Source: Thermosynechococcus vestitus BP-1 (GTDB lineage: Bacteria; Cyanobacteriota; Cyanobacteriia; Thermosynechococcales; Thermosynechococcaceae). From it: a DNA stretch of 64,000 nt. The stretch spans positions 496,001 to 560,000 of the forward strand of contig NC_004113.1 in NCBI RefSeq assembly GCF_000011345.1, given 5' to 3'. Made by a program: the position numbers and the translations under genes. The notes beneath the pieces are model-generated. The model saw nothing but the letters and a program-made list of their open reading frames with translations. It had not been told where the DNA came from and ran no database searches. Of this stretch, positions 30,310 to 42,050 are shown piece after piece (the stretch's first letter is position 1; every line of letters starts with the position of its first letter).

Positions 30310-31418
30310 AGCTGGCCGCCGTTTGCTGCCGCAGGTAGGCTTGGATAAAGGGATCAAGGTTACCATCCATCACATCCTGAATGGCTGTCGTTTCCACCTC
30401 TGTGCGCAGGTCCTTGACCAGTTGATAGGGGTGAAAGACATAGTTGCGAATTTGGTTGCCCCAAGCCGCCTCAACGGCCTCGCCACGAATATCGGCAATT
30501 TCCTTGGCCTTTTGCTCTTGGGCAATCACCAATAGCTTCGCCTTGAGAATGGCAAGGGCCTTTTCCTTATTTTGCAGTTGCGATCGCTCCTGCGTGCAGC
30601 GGACAGCTAAGCCCGTTGGTTTATGGACAATGCGCACTGCCGTTTCCACCTTGTTGACGTTTTGCCCCCCCTTGCCACCACTGCGGGAAGTGGTAATTTC
30701 TAAATCGCTTTCGGGAATCTCAACGGTAACGGATTGATCCAGTTCGGGCATCACATCCACTCCAGCGAAGCTCGTTTGCCGTTTGCCATTGGCATTGAAG
30801 GGAGAAATGCGCACTAGCCGATGGGTACCCTTTTCAGAACGCAGATAGCCATAGGCGTAGCGACCGCGAATTTCCAAGGTTGCCGACTTAATACCTGCCT
30901 CTTCCCCTTCTGAAAGTTCTGCCAGATGGGTTTGGTAACCGTGGCGCTCTGCCCAGCGGGTGTACATCCGCAGCAACATTTCTGCCCAATCCTGGGCATC
31001 AGTCCCGCCCGCCCCAGCATTGATCGTGACAATAGCGTTGTTTTTGTCGTAGGGGCCACTGAGGAGTTGTTCCAGTTCCCAGCGATTCAACTGGGTGTCT
31101 AACTCCTTTAGCAGCGTAGTTGCCTCTGTCAGCAACCCTTCATCCAGTTCTAACTCCAGCAGTTCCAGGGCTGTTTCCACGTGTTCAATTGTTTTTTGCC
31201 ACTGTTGGAGCTGGCTGAGGCTATCCTTAGCTTCAGTGAGTTGTTGCAGCGTGGCTTGAGCCGTGGCCTGATCAGTCCAGAAATCTGGCTGAGCGGCGGT
31301 GTGCTCAAGGTCATGAATCTTGGCCTTCAGTGCCGCTGGGTCAAAGACAGTCCTGGGTATGACCCAGGCGATCGCGCAACAGAGAAAAATCGCGTTTAAG
31401 GGTGCTTAAATCAGTCAT
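30308..31418 (-). CDS. prfB: Peptide chain release factor 2, with programmed +1 frameshift
   Basis: RF2 reads UGA and UAA stops. The gene starts at the ATG at 31418 (MTDLSTLKRD), and after 25 codons reaches CTT TGA C at 31346-31340, the classic self-regulating RF2 shift site. A +1 shift on CTT skips one T and continues DPAALKAKIHDLEH... to 30308, giving about 369 residues. The catalytic GGQ lies in SGGKGGQNVNK. Upstream of the slip codon the strong AGGGGG spur of E. coli is missing (only CCAGG, 5 bases away). Instead, inverted repeats surround the site (31336-31368). Confidence 0.96.
31336..31368 (-). promoter_or_regulatory. Competing hairpins at the prfB frameshift site
   Basis: In the mRNA, CCUGGGU-CAU-ACCCAGG (31368-31352) forms a perfect 7-bp hairpin 5 bases before the slip codon. 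The same CUGGGUCA (31367-31360) can instead pair perfectly over 8 bases with UGACCCAG (31343-31336), which begins with the UGA stop itself. The two folds exclude each other. A role in tuning the shift is inferred. Confidence 0.5.
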
Positions 31419-31624
31419 TTTGGGATGCAAAGAATAGAGGGATTCTGTTGCCATTTTACCAAAGCAGATTCCCTGCAAAAGCTGTTGCTATTGGCTATTT
31501 CTAGGGCGGTCGAGGACTTCCAGGCAATAACTTCCAGGCAATAAATGTTAAAAGTTTCGCCCTTGCCCTAGGCCCCCTGCAAGTGTCACCATAATCCCTA
31601 GGTGAACTCTGGGGAATCTGACCC

Positions 31625-33484
31625 ATGGCCATCAAAAACTCGCCCGAAGTCCCACGCAATCGTTGGATTGGTAATGCCTTACTCTTCCTCGGCTTGGGGT
31701 TTTTGCTCCTGAACCTCTTCTTTCCCCAACTCTTTGCACCGCGCCCGCCTCAGGTTCCCTACAGTATGTTTATCCATCAGGTGCAAGAGGGAGATGTCGC
31801 TCGCGTCTATCTGGGTCAAAATGAGATTCTCTATCAACTGAAGCCCCAAGGGGATAAACCGCCTCAAGTTTTAGCAACCACGCCGATCTTTGATCTTGAG
31901 TTACCCAAGCGCCTCGAGGAAAAGGGAGTGGAATTTGCAGCTGCTCCGCCCCCCCGCAATAGCTGGTTGTTAAATATCTTGGGTTGGGTGATTCCACCAA
32001 TTGTTTTTGTCTTGATTCTTCAGTTCTTTGCCAATCGCCAAGCAGGCGGTGGTCCCCAGGGGGTACTCTCCATCAGTAAAAGCCGGGCGAAGGTCTATGT
32101 GGAGGGAGCAAACACCGGCATTCGCTTTGATGATGTGGCTGGGGTTGAGGAAGCTAAGGCAGAACTGGTGGAGATTGTGGATTTCCTAAAAAATCCCCAA
32201 CGCTACATTCAAATTGGTGCCCGCATTCCCAAGGGGGTGCTGCTGGTGGGGCCACCGGGAACAGGGAAAACCCTGCTGGCCAAGGCCGTTGCCGGCGAAG
32301 CCAATGTCCCTTTTTTCTCCATTTCGGGTTCGGAGTTTGTCGAGCTATTTGTGGGCGTGGGGTCTGCCCGTGTACGGGATCTCTTTGAGCAGGCGAAAAA
32401 GCAAGCCCCCTGTATTGTCTTTATTGATGAATTGGATGCCATTGGTAAGTCCCGTTCTAGTGCGGGTTTCTATGGCGGCAATGATGAACGGGAGCAAACC
32501 CTGAACCAACTGCTCACAGAAATGGATGGCTTTGATGCCACGGGGGCAACGGTGATTGTCCTTGCTGCAACCAACCGCCCAGAAACCCTTGATCCGGCAT
32601 TGCTGCGCCCCGGACGCTTTGATCGTCAAGTCTTAGTGGATCGCCCTGATTTGAGTGGTCGTGAAGCCATTTTGAAAATCCATGCCAAAAAGGTGAAACT
32701 AGCCCCTGAGGTAGATCTGCACGCGATCGCTGCCCGTACGCCCGGGTTTGCCGGTGCCGATTTGGCCAACTTGGTCAATGAAGCAGCCCTCCTAGCAGCT
32801 CGTCATCAGCGGGAAATGGTGACCCAGCAGGACTTTGCCGAAGCAATTGAACGCATTGTGGCAGGTCTGGAGAAGAAAAGCCGTGTCCTCAACGACAAAG
32901 AGAAGAAAATTGTCGCTTACCACGAAGTCGGTCATGCCCTTGTGGGCTGTGCGCTGCCGGGCAGTGGTCGGGTAGAAAAGATCTCCATTGTGCCCCGCGG
33001 CATGGCGGCTCTTGGTTACACATTGCAGTTGCCGACGGAGGACCGCTTCCTCCTTGATGAGCGGGAGCTGCGTGCCCAAATTGCCACGCTGCTGGGGGGG
33101 CGATCGGCGGAGGAGATTGTCTTTGGCACAATCACTACTGGAGCCGCCAATGATTTGCAACGGGCAACCGATTTGGCAGAGCGGATGGTGCGCAGCTACG
33201 GTATGAGCAAAGTTCTTGGCCCCCTTGCCTTTGAGCAACAACAGTCCAGCTTTTTGACAAACACTGGCATGATGCTACGGGCCGTGAGTGAGGAAACCGC
33301 TCAAGCCATCGACCGTGAAGTAAAGGAAATTGTTGAGTCAGCTCACCAGCAGGCGCTCAGTATCCTCCAAGAAAACCGTGACCTTCTTGAGGCGATCGCC
33401 CAAAAACTCTTGGAAAAAGAAGTGATTGAGGGTGAAGAACTTCAGGAGCTACTGGCTCAGGTGAAAACTCCCGCCGCTGCCTAA
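31625..33484 (+). CDS. ftsH: ATP-dependent zinc metalloprotease FtsH
   Basis: A thylakoid or plasma-membrane AAA protease. The 619-residue protein has two membrane helices (about 16-33 and 115-135) around a lumenal/periplasmic domain, then the AAA module with Walker A GPPGTGKT, Walker [15 protein letters not shown] ([20 protein letters not shown]), and the M41 zinc site HEVGHA with a later Asp in GGAAND-type [18 protein letters not shown]. In cyanobacteria such proteases degrade damaged D1. Which of the four paralogues this is cannot be settled here. Confidence 0.95.
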   Translation: MAIKNSPEVPRNRWIGNALLFLGLGFLLLNLFFPQLFAPRPPQVPYSMFIHQVQEGDVARVYLGQNEILYQLKPQGDKPPQVLATTPIFDLELPKRLEEKGVEFAAAPPPRNSWLLNILGWVIPPIVFVLILQFFANRQAGGGPQGVLSISKSRAKVYVEGANTGIRFDDVAGVEEAKAELVEIVDFLKNPQRYIQIGARIPKGVLLVGPPGTGKTLLAKAVAGEANVPFFSISGSEFVELFVGVGSARVRDLFEQAKKQAPCIVFIDELDAIGKSRSSAGFYGGNDEREQTLNQLLTEMDGFDATGATVIVLAATNRPETLDPALLRPGRFDRQVLVDRPDLSGREAILKIHAKKVKLAPEVDLHAIAARTPGFAGADLANLVNEAALLAARHQREMVTQQDFAEAIERIVAGLEKKSRVLNDKEKKIVAYHEVGHALVGCALPGSGRVEKISIVPRGMAALGYTLQLPTEDRFLLDERELRAQIATLLGGRSAEEIVFGTITTGAANDLQRATDLAERMVRSYGMSKVLGPLAFEQQQSSFLTNTGMMLRAVSEETAQAIDREVKEIVESAHQQALSILQENRDLLEAIAQKLLEKEVIEGEELQELLAQVKTPAAA

Positions 33485-33502
33485 CCAAGGGAGCCGCAAA
33501 AA

Positions 33503-33532
33503 CGCAAAAAAAAGACCAGCGGCTAACTGGTC
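33503..33532 (-). terminator. Intrinsic terminator downstream of tldD
   Basis: On the minus strand, GACCAG and CTGGTC (33532-33527 and 33519-33514) form a 6-bp stem followed by eight U. It lies about 190 bases after the tldD stop and also between the convergent ftsH and tldD genes. Confidence 0.7.
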
Positions 33533-33721
33533 ATTCAGTCCAATGTTTCTGTCTCAAAGGAGAAGTCAAGGCGCCCATAAAACATGCAGGGGAGCCAAAA
33601 ACGGCACTGCCTTAGCTTCCCTTCTCTTTCTATGATAATGGAGCCAGAGTCACAAAAATTCACATATATAAATAAAATCTTTAGGTATTTCTACTCAAAC
33701 CCATAACCGCAGGTAATCAGT

Positions 33722-35197
33722 TTAGCGGCCACCGACGGTAATGGCATCCACTTTGATGTGGGGCTGACCCACGGTGACGTAGATACTACCGCTAATCGAG
33801 CCACAGAAACCGGGAGCAAGGGCAAGATCATTGGCGGACATGGAAATTCGCTGCATGATTTCTTTGGCTTCGCCAATCAGTGTGGCTCCTTTGAGGGGGT
33901 GTTTGATTTGGCCGTTGTCAATCCAGTAGGCCTCCTCAACGGCAAAGTTAAATTGACCCGTGGCACCGACACTACCACCTCCCATGCGTTTACAGTAAAT
34001 GCCGCGATCAATGGAGGCAATTAGATCCTCAACAGTGTACTTGCCGGGGGCAATGTAGGTGTTGCGCATCCGCGAAGCGGCAGCATAGGTATAGCTTTGG
34101 CGTCGGCCACTGCCAGTGCGGGGGTGGCCCGTGCGCATGGAGCCTGCGCGATCGCTCAGGAAGTTCTTGAGGATACCATTTTCAATCAGCAACGTCCGCT
34201 GTGTCGGCATCCCCTCATCGTCCATATCTAGACTGCCAAAGGCACCGCTGGTAATTCCCTCATCCCAAGCGGTCAAGTTTTCATGGGCAATTTTCTCGCC
34301 TTTTTTATCGGCAAACGGGGTCGTACCCCGTTCAATTTGAGTCGTTTCCAAAAGATGACCACAGGCTTCATGGAAGATCACACCCCCAAATTGGTTAGCC
34401 ATGATCACTGGGTAAGTGCCCGATTCCACGTAGTCGGCATAGAGCATTTTGCCGGCCGCTTCGGCAACGGTATCGGCCAAGGTGATGTAGTCCCACTGGC
34501 GCAAAAAATCTGGATTGCTGGTATCGCCACTGCGCTCACCAATGGCAGCACGGTGCTCGCCATCCGTACAGAGAACAGAGGCCACTGCCGACTGGGTAAG
34601 GCGAATGTCACGGCCAAAAGTGCCATCACTGGCGGCCACCATCACCTCTTGCCAATCGCGGAAATAACTGAGGCGACGAGATTGGAGATGGGGGGTTCTC
34701 TGGCGCAGGCGATCGCTCCCCGCTAGGAGAATATCGGCCACTTCAGCAATGGAACTACAGGTGGCCCGCCAGCCTTCCTTACGGCCTTGGGCATAGTCCC
34801 GCAGCAATTCAAGGTGAATTTCAGGTACGTAGGCTTGGGGACTGGGTAAGAGCAACCCCATTAGGCCCAGGGCTTTTTCAAGGGCGGTGCGGAGGCCGCT
34901 GAAGCTGAGGTCATTGGTGCTCACGTAGCAGTCACGAGTACCACGAAAAACACGAATACCCGCCCCTAAGCTCAAGCGAGGGGAGACACTCGTCAGGCGA
35001 TCCTCCTCGACAAGGGTACTGAGGTAATGACTGCGCTCAAGGAAAATCTCGACAAAATCAGCGCCAGCCGCCCGTCCAAGGCCAAGGAGTGTGGCAAGGG
35101 GAGCTTCCCAAGAGCCATCAAAGCGATCGCCTTCGGGGGAGTAGCTAAGGTGGGCAAGATCCGCAGAACGAAGTAGCGTGGCTGGCATTGTTAACAA
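33722..35197 (-). CDS. tldD: Metalloprotease TldD
   Basis: TldD works with TldE (PmbA) as a zinc peptidase that trims modified peptides and unfolded chains. The 491-residue protein has the zinc motif HEACGH in [14 protein letters not shown], the GSGRRQSY substrate region and the C-terminal [15 protein letters not shown] beta region. Length is typical. Two near in-frame starts exist (35197 and 35188). tldE is not in the window. An intrinsic terminator follows. Confidence 0.93.
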   Translation of the reverse strand: MLTMPATLLRSADLAHLSYSPEGDRFDGSWEAPLATLLGLGRAAGADFVEIFLERSHYLSTLVEEDRLTSVSPRLSLGAGIRVFRGTRDCYVSTNDLSFSGLRTALEKALGLMGLLLPSPQAYVPEIHLELLRDYAQGRKEGWRATCSSIAEVADILLAGSDRLRQRTPHLQSRRLSYFRDWQEVMVAASDGTFGRDIRLTQSAVASVLCTDGEHRAAIGERSGDTSNPDFLRQWDYITLADTVAEAAGKMLYADYVESGTYPVIMANQFGGVIFHEACGHLLETTQIERGTTPFADKKGEKIAHENLTAWDEGITSGAFGSLDMDDEGMPTQRTLLIENGILKNFLSDRAGSMRTGHPRTGSGRRQSYTYAAASRMRNTYIAPGKYTVEDLIASIDRGIYCKRMGGGSVGATGQFNFAVEEAYWIDNGQIKHPLKGATLIGEAKEIMQRISMSANDLALAPGFCGSISGSIYVTVGQPHIKVDAITVGGR

Positions 35198-35239
35198 TCA
35201 CTTAACATATCCCCACTATAGCAAATTCCCCCTTGCCGC

Positions 35240-35545
35240 CTAGTTTTCAGCTTTGGCCAAAAAGGAGAGGTGGTAAAGGGTATCCTTGGCGGGGTGGGCT
35301 TGCACCTCTTGGAGCACCACCGTTCCCTGCCACGGCAAATCCGGGATCGAAAGCTGAATCGGAGTTTTCTGGGGACGGGCATCCCGTACCAACAATTCGG
35401 CGGCACGGGTATCCACCACCAGGGAAATCGAAGACTCGATGGTGGGGCCGTAGAGGACGGCAGGGATTTTGCCATTACGCCGCAGGGCATTGGGCTTGGC
35501 ATCGGCAGGGCGTAGTTGCCCCTCAATTGCTAAGGAACGAGACAT
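35240..35545 (-). CDS. rplY: 50S ribosomal protein bL25
   Basis: A 101-residue short bL25, which binds 5S rRNA. It shows the family core: LAIEGQLRPADAKPNALRRNGKIPAVLYGP, the ISLVVDTRAAELLV middle, and VVLQEVQAHPAKDTLYHLSFL. The C-terminal CTC extension found in many bacteria is absent, giving the E. coli-like short form. It follows purA by 14 bases on the same strand, so the two are probably co-transcribed. Confidence 0.85.
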   Translation of the reverse strand: MSRSLAIEGQLRPADAKPNALRRNGKIPAVLYGPTIESSISLVVDTRAAELLVRDARPQKTPIQLSIPDLPWQGTVVLQEVQAHPAKDTLYHLSFLAKAEN

Positions 35546-35559
35546 CGCTGCAACTCCAA

Positions 35560-36912
<1,353 letters not shown>

Positions 36913-37045
36913 TTAACTCGTTAATTAACACAATCGTCTATTGTAACCCTTGGGGCAGATGCACACAAGCGCGCGATCGCAAAAATTTTCTCAGTGCCCT
37001 GACTGTCCTAGGGGCGATCGTGCTACCATAAAAGGTGCTTTGGAT

Positions 37046-37117
37046 GCCGATGTAGCTCAGTGGTAGAGCACTCGATTCGTAATCGAGCGGTCGTGAGTTC
37101 GAATCTCATCATCGGCT
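37046..37117 (+). tRNA. tRNA-Thr (anticodon CGU)
   Basis: A 72-base cloverleaf: acceptor GCCGATG pairs with CATCGGC and discriminator T follows. The D arm is AGCTCAGTGGTAGAGCA, the anticodon arm CTCGATTCGTAATCGAG gives anticodon CGT (reads ACG), and the T arm is TCGTGAGTTCGAATCTCATC. The CCA end is not encoded. It lies 41 bases before ruvA. Confidence 0.96.
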
Positions 37118-37158
37118 TGGTTGAGCTGTTTACAGCCGTCTGATCGCGGGAACAGACT

Positions 37159-37791
37159 GTGTTTGTCTACCTCAGAGGAACCGTTGTTGGCCATCAATCG
37201 GAGGGTGGCCATCGCTGTGCCCTGATCCTAGAGGTCAATGGGGTCGGCTATCGCCTACTGGTGACGTCCCATCTGTTGCAGCAATATCCGCCGCGTCCTG
37301 AAGTGGTGCAGATTTTTACCCACCTTAGTATCCGTGAGGATCAGATGCTCCTCTATGGCTTTGCCTCGGCAGCCGAGCGGGATCTCTTTCTCCGTTTGAT
37401 CCGTGTCAATGGGGTTGGGCCGCAGATGGCGCTATCGCTGCTGGATACACTGCCCTTGCCAGAGCTGGTCCAGGCGATTGTTAGTGGCAATACTCGGCGT
37501 CTTAGCCGGGCACCGGGGGTGGGTCATAAAACCGCTGAGCGCATTGCCTTGGAACTCAAGGCCGCCCTGAGTGCTTGGCGACAGGAAATGGGATTCACAA
37601 CGGCTTCCTCTGGCCTACCCTCAGAGGCGGTTCGTGAAGAACTGGAGTTAACCCTCTTGGCCTTGGGCTATAGCGATCGCGAGATTGCAGCCGCCCTCAC
37701 TGCCGTCGGGCAAACGACCACTCTCCCTAACAATAGCGATCCAGAGGCATGGCTACGGGAAGCCATTGCATGGCTAAGTGCCAATACATAG
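37159..37791 (+). CDS. ruvA: Holliday junction DNA helicase subunit RuvA
   Basis: The tetrameric junction-binding subunit that loads RuvB. The 210-residue protein starts at a GTG ([11 protein letters not shown]) and has the OB-fold N-terminus, two helix-hairpin-helix motifs ([13 protein letters not shown] and [20 protein letters not shown]), and the RuvB-binding C-terminal three-helix domain ([17 protein letters not shown]). ruvB and ruvC are not nearby. Confidence 0.95.
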
Positions 37792-37828
37792 CTATCCCTG
37801 AGCCAATACCCCCCTTTAGAGTAGCTGT

Positions 37829-37851
37829 AAAAAAGGGGGCAAGCAGCCCCC
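37829..37851 (-). terminator. Intrinsic terminator of the coiled-coil membrane protein gene
   Basis: On the minus strand GGGGGC-TGCTT-GCCCCC is followed by six U. It sits 28 bases after the stop of the minus-strand gene and also separates it from convergent ruvA. Confidence 0.8.
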
Positions 37852-37878
37852 GATGAGTTGGATGAAAGATATTGATTT

Positions 37879-38691
37879 TTAGGAAAACATTGGCAGGTGA
37901 GAATAGAGGGCTGCCCACAGGGGACTCCAAGGCCCAAGGTTGAGTACTAGAGCCGCAATCGCCACGCTACTGCTGAGCCATGTCAGCCATTGGGAGTAGA
38001 TATTTGCCCTTGGCTTCTGGGTTTGCAGGTGTTCAACGGTTTGCTGAAGCTGCTCGACTTCTTGGTTGAGACCTGCAATCTCATGGTGTAGCCCCTCAAT
38101 TTCACGATCGCGATCGCTCACCGTGGCCTGGCAAGCCGCCAGTTCTGCTTCTTTTTCGCGACAGGTGGCTTCAATCGTGGTTAAGGAAGCGGTTAATGTG
38201 GCCGTTTGTCTGGCATATTCCTCTTCAAGGCTACTACTGCGCTGGTAGGCGGTTTCTAGCTCTTGGCGGTAGCGATCGCAATTCTCCCGCAGGACTTCAT
38301 TGTCGGCTTGGCTACTGTTGAGGGCATTCGTCAATTCTGCCACCTGCTGGCGATAGTCCCTGACTTGAGTTTGCAGTTGCTGTTGCTGGTTTTCTAACTC
38401 TTGGCAGCGGTTTTGCAGCCATTCCACCTCTGAGCGCAATTGCTCAATTTCTTGGCGCTGGCGATCGCGCTCCTGTTCACTACGGGCAACCAATTCCTTT
38501 AGCCCTTCGATACGCTGGGCTTGTTCGCCAACCATTCTGTGCAGGCGATCGCACTCTTCCTTCAACCGTTGGACAGACCCCTTGTACTGCCGCTGTACCC
38601 AAGCCCGCAAAAACGATAGACCAGAGATGGTAAATCCAATTAGGGCATAGGTGCCCACCAGTATATGACCCGTGGCCGACATCTGTAACAT
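37879..38691 (-). CDS. Coiled-coil protein with membrane helices at both ends
   Basis: Unrecognised 270-residue protein. A hydrophobic helix near the N-terminus (about 8-28) is followed by some 190 residues of almost unbroken heptad sequence rich in E, Q, R and L (about 35-225), and a second hydrophobic helix near 240-262. The design suggests a rod anchored at both ends to membrane, or a bundle lying along it. It stands alone between ruvA and yggT with its own terminator. Cyanobacterial proteins of this kind are often annotated only as coiled-coil; no function is claimed. Confidence 0.75.
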   Translation of the reverse strand: MLQMSATGHILVGTYALIGFTISGLSFLRAWVQRQYKGSVQRLKEECDRLHRMVGEQAQRIEGLKELVARSEQERDRQRQEIEQLRSEVEWLQNRCQELENQQQQLQTQVRDYRQQVAELTNALNSSQADNEVLRENCDRYRQELETAYQRSSSLEEEYARQTATLTASLTTIEATCREKEAELAACQATVSDRDREIEGLHHEIAGLNQEVEQLQQTVEHLQTQKPRANIYSQWLTWLSSSVAIAALVLNLGPWSPLWAALYSHLPMFS

Positions 38692-38983
38692 ATTAAACCC
38701 CTGAACTTGAGTTGAATGTCAACGAAAACGCCGCAATCCAGAATACAGCCCTTTTCCCAAGGAGGGAACTCGCCCAAAACAGCCAAAGCTGCTGTCGGAG
38801 AGGGCTCTCGACTTTTTATCCTTTGGCGATCGCTCCCCTATGCAGGCCCAGAGCGATAACTTTTGGGAATCAATGCAGAAACCTGTATTTTCTAGTCTAG
38901 CGAGGGAGAATGACTACTGGGGTTAGCTGCTTGATAGCCTTGGTACAATAGGGGATGCACTTGAATTTGCAAGGGGAAGACCA

Positions 38984-39274
38984 ATGACTGAGGCAGCTGT
39001 ATTGCCCATTCTGTTGATGGGGATTGCGAACTTTTTGCAAATCTACTTAATTATTCTGCTGATTCGCGTCCTTCTGTCGTGGTTTCCTAATATCAACTGG
39101 TATAATCCGCCCTTCTCGATTCTGAGTCAGTTAACGGATCCCTACCTGAACATCTTTCGCGGTCTGATTCCCCCCATCGGTGGTCTTGACTTTTCGCCGA
39201 TCATTGCCTTCTTCCTCTTGCAATTCATTGTTCAACTGTTGGCGGGGTTCTCCAGTAGCGCCACGTTCTTCTAA
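38984..39274 (+). CDS. YggT family membrane protein
   Basis: A 96-residue protein with two membrane spans (about 8-30 and 68-90) and the YggT signature RVLLSWFPNINWYNPPFSILSQLTDPYLNIFRGLIPP (read here in parts) with GGLDFSPIIAFFLLQ. In cyanobacteria and chloroplasts (YlmG/CCB3) the family is linked to cell division, nucleoid distribution or cytochrome assembly. A TACAAT -10 box stands about 40 bases before its start. It is 31 bases before mnmG. Confidence 0.88.
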   Translation: MTEAAVLPILLMGIANFLQIYLIILLIRVLLSWFPNINWYNPPFSILSQLTDPYLNIFRGLIPPIGGLDFSPIIAFFLLQFIVQLLAGFSSSATFF

Positions 39275-39305
39275 ACCACTGCTGGCTCGTTAGGGGGCAA
39301 TCGCC

Positions 39306-41219
39306 ATGTCAACACTGCCTGCGTTCCAAGATGAATTTGATGTTATTGTTGTCGGTGCCGGTCATGCGGGCTGTGAAGCCGCCTTGGCAACGGCGCGGTT
39401 GGGCTGTCGTACCCTCCTGCTGACCCTCAACCTCGATAAAATTGCTTGGCAGCCCTGTAATCCGGCAGTGGGTGGTCCTGCCAAATCGCAACTCGTGCAC
39501 GAAGTGGATGCCCTCGGAGGGGAAATTGGCCGTGTCAGCGATCGCACCTATGTGCAAAAGCGTCTCCTGAATGCCTCACGGGGTCCAGCGGTCTGGGCGC
39601 TGCGGGCGCAAACGGATAAGCGCGAATACAGCGCCGTCATGAAACAGGTGGTGGAAAATCAGCCCAACTTGCTCGTCCGCGAGGGCATGGTCACGGATTT
39701 AGTCCTTGATGCCAATGACACGGTGATTGGGGTTGAAACCTACTTTGGCGTCGCCTTTCGCTGTCAAGCGGTGATTCTGACAACGGGAACCTTCCTCGGT
39801 GGCCGTATCTGGGTAGGGAATAAATCGATGCCCGCTGGTCGTGCTGGCGAATTTGCCGCAGAGGGTCTCTCCCAAACCTTAGCCCGCCTCGGCTTTGAGG
39901 TGGATCGTCTGAAAACAGGAACCCCTGCGCGGGTGGACCGGCGATCGGTGGACTACAGCAAGATGGAGCCCCAGCCCCCGGATGAGCAAGTGCGCTGGTT
40001 TAGCTTTGATCCTACAGTATGGGTGGAAAGGCCCCAAATGAACTGCTACTTGACCCGCACCACCCCTGAAACCCACCGGCTCATCCGTGAGCATCTCCAC
40101 CTCACTCCTGTGTATGGTGGTTGGGTTGATGCCAAAGGCCCCCGCTACTGCCCCAGCATTGAGGATAAAATTGTCCGCTTTGCCGATAAAGAAAGCCATC
40201 AAATTTTCATTGAACCCGAAGGCCGCAATACGCCTGAACTCTACATCCAAGGCTTTTCTACGGGACTGCCAGAACCACTGCAACTGCAACTATTGCGCAC
40301 GCTGCCGGGGCTAGAAAACTGCATCATGCTGCGTCCGGCCTATGCGGTGGAGTATGACTACTTGCCGGCAACCCAGTGCTTTCCCACCCTCATGACCAAG
40401 AAAATTCAGGGGCTATTTTGTGCCGGACAAATTAACGGCACCACTGGCTATGAGGAAGCAGCCGCCCAGGGAATTGTGGCCGGGATTAATGCCGCTCGCT
40501 TTGTTCAGAGGAAACCCATGATCACCTTCCCGCGGCAAGAGAGCTACATCGGTACCCTTATTGATGATCTGTGTACGAAGGAACTGCGGGAACCCTACCG
40601 CATGCTCACTAGCCGCTCGGAATATCGCTTGGTGTTGCGATCGGACAATGCCGACCAGCGGCTTACCCCCTTGGGGTATGAGATTGGTTTGGTGAGCGAA
40701 GCCCAGTGGCAGGTGTTTCAAGCCAAGCAACGCCGTCTTGCCGCGGAGACGCAACGCCTTCAGACAACCCGCATTAAAGCCCATGAACCGGTGGGTGAAG
40801 CGATTGTCACTGCCACAGGTCAAGCGATTAAGAGTGCTATTGCCCTGGAGGAGCTGCTGCGGCGATCGGGGGTACATTACGAGCTATTGGATCGCCACGG
40901 CCTTGGCAATCCCGACTTGACGCCCCAAGAGAAAGAGGCGGTTGAAATTGCCATTAAGTACGCCGGCTACATTGAGCGGCAACAACGGGAAATTGAACAG
41001 ATTGCCCGCCAAGAACAGCGTCCTCTGCCTGTGGATTTGGATTACTTTGCCATTCCTACCCTGTCAATGGAGGCACGGGAGAAACTCAGTGCCATCCGCC
41101 CCCTCACCATTGGTCAAGCGAGTCGTATTGGGGGGGTCAATCCGGCGGATATCAATGCTCTATTGGTCTATCTACAGGTGCAACAGCAGCGGCAATCCCT
41201 GACGGCAGTGGGGGGCTAA
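39306..41219 (+). CDS. mnmG: tRNA uridine 5-carboxymethylaminomethyl modification enzyme MnmG
   Basis: MnmG (GidA) with MnmE modifies the wobble uridine of several tRNAs, using FAD and NADH. The 637-residue protein has the FAD loop [35 protein letters not shown], the conserved Cys-containing TGTFLGGRI region, the [20 protein letters not shown] motif and the C-terminal helical domain ([18 protein letters not shown]). Length is normal. It is 6 bases before ureD. Confidence 0.97.
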   Translation: MSTLPAFQDEFDVIVVGAGHAGCEAALATARLGCRTLLLTLNLDKIAWQPCNPAVGGPAKSQLVHEVDALGGEIGRVSDRTYVQKRLLNASRGPAVWALRAQTDKREYSAVMKQVVENQPNLLVREGMVTDLVLDANDTVIGVETYFGVAFRCQAVILTTGTFLGGRIWVGNKSMPAGRAGEFAAEGLSQTLARLGFEVDRLKTGTPARVDRRSVDYSKMEPQPPDEQVRWFSFDPTVWVERPQMNCYLTRTTPETHRLIREHLHLTPVYGGWVDAKGPRYCPSIEDKIVRFADKESHQIFIEPEGRNTPELYIQGFSTGLPEPLQLQLLRTLPGLENCIMLRPAYAVEYDYLPATQCFPTLMTKKIQGLFCAGQINGTTGYEEAAAQGIVAGINAARFVQRKPMITFPRQESYIGTLIDDLCTKELREPYRMLTSRSEYRLVLRSDNADQRLTPLGYEIGLVSEAQWQVFQAKQRRLAAETQRLQTTRIKAHEPVGEAIVTATGQAIKSAIALEELLRRSGVHYELLDRHGLGNPDLTPQEKEAVEIAIKYAGYIERQQREIEQIARQEQRPLPVDLDYFAIPTLSMEAREKLSAIRPLTIGQASRIGGVNPADINALLVYLQVQQQRQSLTAVGG

Positions 41220-41225
41220 GACAAA

Positions 41226-42050
41226 GTGGCCGGCTGGTTAGGTGAATTGGAGCTGGTCTATGCTTGGCGGCGGGGGCAAACGATTCCAGTGCGGGCTTAT
41301 GCCTCGGCACCCCTGAAGCTGCAACGGTCGTTTTATCCCGAGGGAAAACCGATCTGCCACAGTGTGATCCTGCATACGGCGGGGGGCTATGTGGGGGGCG
41401 ATCGCCTGCACCAAAAGATTACCCTTGAACCCCAGTGCCGTGTCCTGTTGACAACGCCTGCCGCTACCAAGGTCTATGGTCGTGCTCAAATCCCTGTGGA
41501 GCAAACGCTCCACTGTCATGTTGCCGATGAGGCGGTTTTAGAATGGCTCCCCCAAGAAACGATTATCTTTGCGGGTGCTCAATTTCACCAACGCCTGCGC
41601 ATTGATCTTGCCCCTCAAGCACAGGTGGGCCTTTGGGAGATGACCCGCTTTGGCCGCACGGCTCGCGGTGAAGTCTTTAATCGTGGCTATTGGCGTTACC
41701 ACACGGAGGTATGGCAGGGGGGCGTCCCCCTGTGGATTGATCGCCAGCGGATTGAGGGTACGAAAATGATGCTGACAGCAATGAATGCTTTGCAGGGGTG
41801 TCCCCTCATGGGCACATTGGCTTGGGTCGGTAGGGAAGTGAGCAGCGAACAGATCCAACGGCTGCGGGATTTAGCGATGGGGATCCAGGGGGAGATGGGT
41901 GTCAGTACCCTGATTCGTGGGGTGGTTTGTCGCTATCGCGGTCATTCCATGGCGGAATTACGGCGCTGGTTTGTGGCGGCTTGGCAGTTGCTGCGGCCGG
42001 GGCAAGGTTCTCATCCTTTGGTTTGCTATCCCCGGGTGTGGCCCCGATGA
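41226..42050 (+). CDS. ureD: Urease accessory protein UreD
   Basis: UreD (UreH) joins UreF and UreG in delivering nickel to apo-urease. The 274-residue sequence shows ICHSVILHTAGGYVGGDRL, LTTPAATKVYGR, LEWLPQETIIFAGA and REVSSEQIQ-type C-terminal regions. The start is GTG at 41226. No other urease gene is in the window, so the urease genes are scattered, as often in cyanobacteria. Its stop overlaps the next start (ATGA at 42047). Confidence 0.93.
   Translation: MAGWLGELELVYAWRRGQTIPVRAYASAPLKLQRSFYPEGKPICHSVILHTAGGYVGGDRLHQKITLEPQCRVLLTTPAATKVYGRAQIPVEQTLHCHVADEAVLEWLPQETIIFAGAQFHQRLRIDLAPQAQVGLWEMTRFGRTARGEVFNRGYWRYHTEVWQGGVPLWIDRQRIEGTKMMLTAMNALQGCPLMGTLAWVGREVSSEQIQRLRDLAMGIQGEMGVSTLIRGVVCRYRGHSMAELRRWFVAAWQLLRPGQGSHPLVCYPRVWPR

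Noticed and set aside
38712-38900. A 62-codon plus-strand frame between the coiled-coil gene and yggT
   Set aside because: Its sequence has no hydrophobic or family pattern and no ribosome site; the stretch looks like promoter space.
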